From Nitrososphaerales archaeon (lineage in GTDB: Archaea > Thermoproteota > Nitrososphaeria > Nitrososphaerales > CADDZS01), in assembly GCA_030041295.1 (NCBI GenBank), contig JASHOD010000053.1, positions 62,001-126,000 of the forward strand: 64,000 nucleotides of DNA, written 5' to 3'. Below are positions 62,308 through 64,000 of this stretch, piece by piece (positions within the stretch are counted from its first letter, which is position 1; the number at the start of each line of letters is the position of its first letter). A program made the translations under genes and the position numbers. The notes beneath the pieces were generated by a model. It worked only from the letters and a program-made list of their open reading frames with translations. It ran no database searches and had not been told where the DNA came from.

Positions 62308-62748
62308 TCACTGTGTCTTCTTGAATTTGGGCAACGAAAATTCTGGAGTCACGTCATCAAAGTATAGTGTAACCGCATCTCCAATAGCAACCTTGTCAAC
62401 AGCTACGCCCGTTACATTCGAATAAATTCTTGGTCCCTCGTCTAACTCGACTAGTCCAATAATAAATGGAATGTCATTTTGAAATGCAGGTGAATTGTCT
62501 ATTACGTGTCTGATTATAGTGAAGGAATAAACATGGCCATTTCCAGACAACTTCCGCCACTCAATCTTATCTCTCTTTCCGCAGTTTGGGCACCAGGCCC
62601 TTGGGTACCAGATCCATTCAGAGCACATAAGACAATATTGCATCCTTAACTCGTGACTCTTGCAATAATCCCAGAATGGCTTTGTCAGTTGTGTTGGCTC
62701 TGGCAGAAATTTCTCATATGGTTTAGTTTGTGTAGTTATGGTTGACAT
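62308..62748 (-). CDS. DUF35 zinc-ribbon/OB-fold protein (thiolase partner)
   Basis: The 146-residue product has the rubredoxin-like zinc ribbon (C-L-M-C then C-P-N-C, about residues 38-57) followed by an OB-fold. DUF35 proteins partner archaeal thiolases and HMG-CoA synthases by bridging the enzymes and binding CoA. It is 33 bp downstream of the thiolase gene on the same strand, so they form a pair. ATG start at 62748. Confidence 0.85.
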   Translation of the reverse strand: MSTITTQTKPYEKFLPEPTQLTKPFWDYCKSHELRMQYCLMCSEWIWYPRAWCPNCGKRDKIEWRKLSGNGHVYSFTIIRHVIDNSPAFQNDIPFIIGLVELDEGPRIYSNVTGVAVDKVAIGDAVTLYFDDVTPEFSLPKFKKTQ

Positions 62749-62781
62749 ATTTCACTTTAGAACCTCTCTTTCTTTTCTCCC

Positions 62782-63984
62782 CTAATTCCTTCCAAATATT
62801 ACCGTCATACTATTCGCGAGATTATTTCCATAGCTTATTGCCCCTATGCCCGTTGCAAGACCGTATTGTGCATCATTTACCTGCCTTGCTCCCCCATCCC
62901 CTCTTAGCTGTCTTATACTCTCAACAATGTGAACCATTCCGCCGGCCATTGAGGGTTGCCCGGAAGATAGCTGCCCTCCACCAGTGTTCACTGGCAGGCT
63001 CCCTTTGAAAGAAATGTCATTCTCGTCGACGAATTTACCGCCCTTGCCTTTCTCGCAGAAACCTGTATCTTCCAGTTGCATTAGGACAGCTATAGTATAG
63101 TCATCATACAACTGCACAAAATTAATGTCTTTGTGTTGTAGTCCGCTCATATCGAACGCTCGCCTTGAAGAATCGTAAATTCCCATATATGTCATGTCTG
63201 GCCGTTGACTAGATCCCATTATGAAATTGTCTGATTCAGATATCCCTAGTATGTTGACGATCTTATCCTTCTTCGCAATCTTACTTGCCTTTTCCTTAGA
63301 GGCTACAATGTATGCCAGCCCACCGTTTACCGGAATGCATGCATCAAACATTCGTATGGGATCTGCAATCATTCTCGAGGAAAGGTATTGTTCCATGGTC
63401 AGGGGTTGTTTAAGATAGCCGTTTGGATTTCTCATCGCATGTTCCCTTTGAACAATAGCCACTTTTCCAAGTTGCTCCGAAGTAGTTCCGTACTGATACA
63501 TGTGGCGTCTCAAGATGAATGCAAATTGGCTGTTGGGACCCATCATACCAAATGGCTTTTGGAATTCAGATTCGTATCTCCAAGTCCTTACGGCACCAGG
63601 GGTCGTAATATTCATTGGCGTATCGGCCCCTATGCAAAGAACGAGATCGACGACACCACTAGCAACTGCTAGACCTGCATGATATAACATGGCGCCTGCA
63701 TTCATGCCGCCATGGTCTGATCTAATCAAGAGTTTTGGAGAGAATCCTAGATCCTGAATCACTTCTGCAGACCATATTTCAGCATGAGGATATGCGCTAC
63801 CAGTCACAGCAATTCCTTGACCGTCGAGGTCTTTCTTCTCCAAGCCTGCGTCATTAAGCACAGATTCTGCTGCCCATGCAAAGTATTCCTGAGAAGATAA
63901 TTTTGCCTCTCCTTTGTCAACTCGGGCCCTACTTACTGGCGTTTCACTGTACCCGATGATTGAGAATCTATCTTTCAATGTCAC
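62782..63984 (-). CDS. Thiolase-like protein (SCPx type) with altered nucleophile site
   Basis: The 400-residue protein has the thiolase fold: V-L-C-I-G-A-D near residue 116, the C-terminal P-V-N-T-G-G-G-Q-L-S-S-G-Q-P, and T-G-I-G-A. In true thiolases a Cys lies near residue 90 in a C-S-S-G/A motif; here the region reads S-D-H-G-G-M-N-A-G-A with no Cys. It is the SCPx/non-canonical group, which may bind acyl-CoA or work in a complex. Its DUF35 partner is adjacent downstream. The start is ATG 63984 (M-T-L-K-D-R). Confidence 0.82.
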   Translation of the reverse strand: MTLKDRFSIIGYSETPVSRARVDKGEAKLSSQEYFAWAAESVLNDAGLEKKDLDGQGIAVTGSAYPHAEIWSAEVIQDLGFSPKLLIRSDHGGMNAGAMLYHAGLAVASGVVDLVLCIGADTPMNITTPGAVRTWRYESEFQKPFGMMGPNSQFAFILRRHMYQYGTTSEQLGKVAIVQREHAMRNPNGYLKQPLTMEQYLSSRMIADPIRMFDACIPVNGGLAYIVASKEKASKIAKKDKIVNILGISESDNFIMGSSQRPDMTYMGIYDSSRRAFDMSGLQHKDINFVQLYDDYTIAVLMQLEDTGFCEKGKGGKFVDENDISFKGSLPVNTGGGQLSSGQPSMAGGMVHIVESIRQLRGDGGARQVNDAQYGLATGIGAISYGNNLANSMTVIFGRN

Positions 63985-64000
63985 TTTGAAAATTCACACT

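Overview
The window looks like a chromosomal segment of an archaeon, most likely a heterotrophic member of the Thermoproteota close to the Nitrososphaeria (non-ammonia-oxidising Thaumarchaeota). The evidence is circumstantial: many TTG/GTG starts, a Dpo4-type Y-family polymerase, a thiolase paired with a DUF35 zinc-ribbon protein, several F420-type oxidoreductases, surface proteins anchored by one membrane helix plus a Ser/Thr-rich stalk, and small orphan families of the thaumarchaeal kind. No rRNA, tRNA, CRISPR array or insertion sequence was seen.

Region 1 (1-15.5 kb) starts with the edge of a ParB-like gene. It continues with carbohydrate and acid catabolism: an enolase-superfamily sugar-acid dehydratase, a ThDP enzyme divergent from a methylmalonate-semialdehyde-type dehydrogenase, a TIM-barrel sugar isomerase, two F420/flavin luciferase-like oxidoreductases (one close to F420-dependent glucose-6-phosphate dehydrogenase), a D-threonine-aldolase-like PLP enzyme, an OsmC-like protein and an amino-acid permease. 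A 693-residue orphan lies among them. Region 2 (15.5-22.6 kb) is a kinase/aldolase cluster: SDR, 2-hydroxyacid dehydrogenase, an AI-2 kinase (LsrK) homologue and an LsrF-type aldolase, followed by an M24 peptidase and a nucleotidyltransferase-fold gene. Region 3 (22.7-36.4 kb) handles uptake and breakdown of peptide-like or cyclic-amide compounds: MFS, M29/NicX-like enzyme, DUF917, a full Opp/Dpp ABC importer with a membrane-anchored binding protein, an M20 hydrolase, an aldehyde dehydrogenase and an F420/NADP-type oxidoreductase.

Region 4 (36.5-55.5 kb) is more accessory. It holds regulators, a seven-Asp-box propeller, an asparaginase-family Ntn hydrolase, SRPBCC proteins, an NHL-repeat surface protein, DUF72, Dpo4 and a MaoC-like protein. 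It also holds several decayed genes: a toxin-antitoxin pair, a MarR regulator, a CsbD-like gene, and a Lrp-type ligand-domain gene split by an in-frame TAG. Two copies of a two-gene cassette (small membrane protein plus small soluble protein) flank part of this region and are the best candidate for an undescribed system. Region 5 (55.6-64 kb) carries a MarR/ABC-2 exporter operon, an HD-like protein, a D-amino-acid-oxidase-type flavoprotein with an apparent CTG start, an aminotransferase with a palindromic upstream site, and a thiolase/DUF35 pair.

Overall the genes suggest an organism living on sugars, sugar acids, amino acids and peptides, using F420 as well as NAD(P) and flavin redox chemistry. 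Functions are read from sequence motifs only; no similarity search was run.
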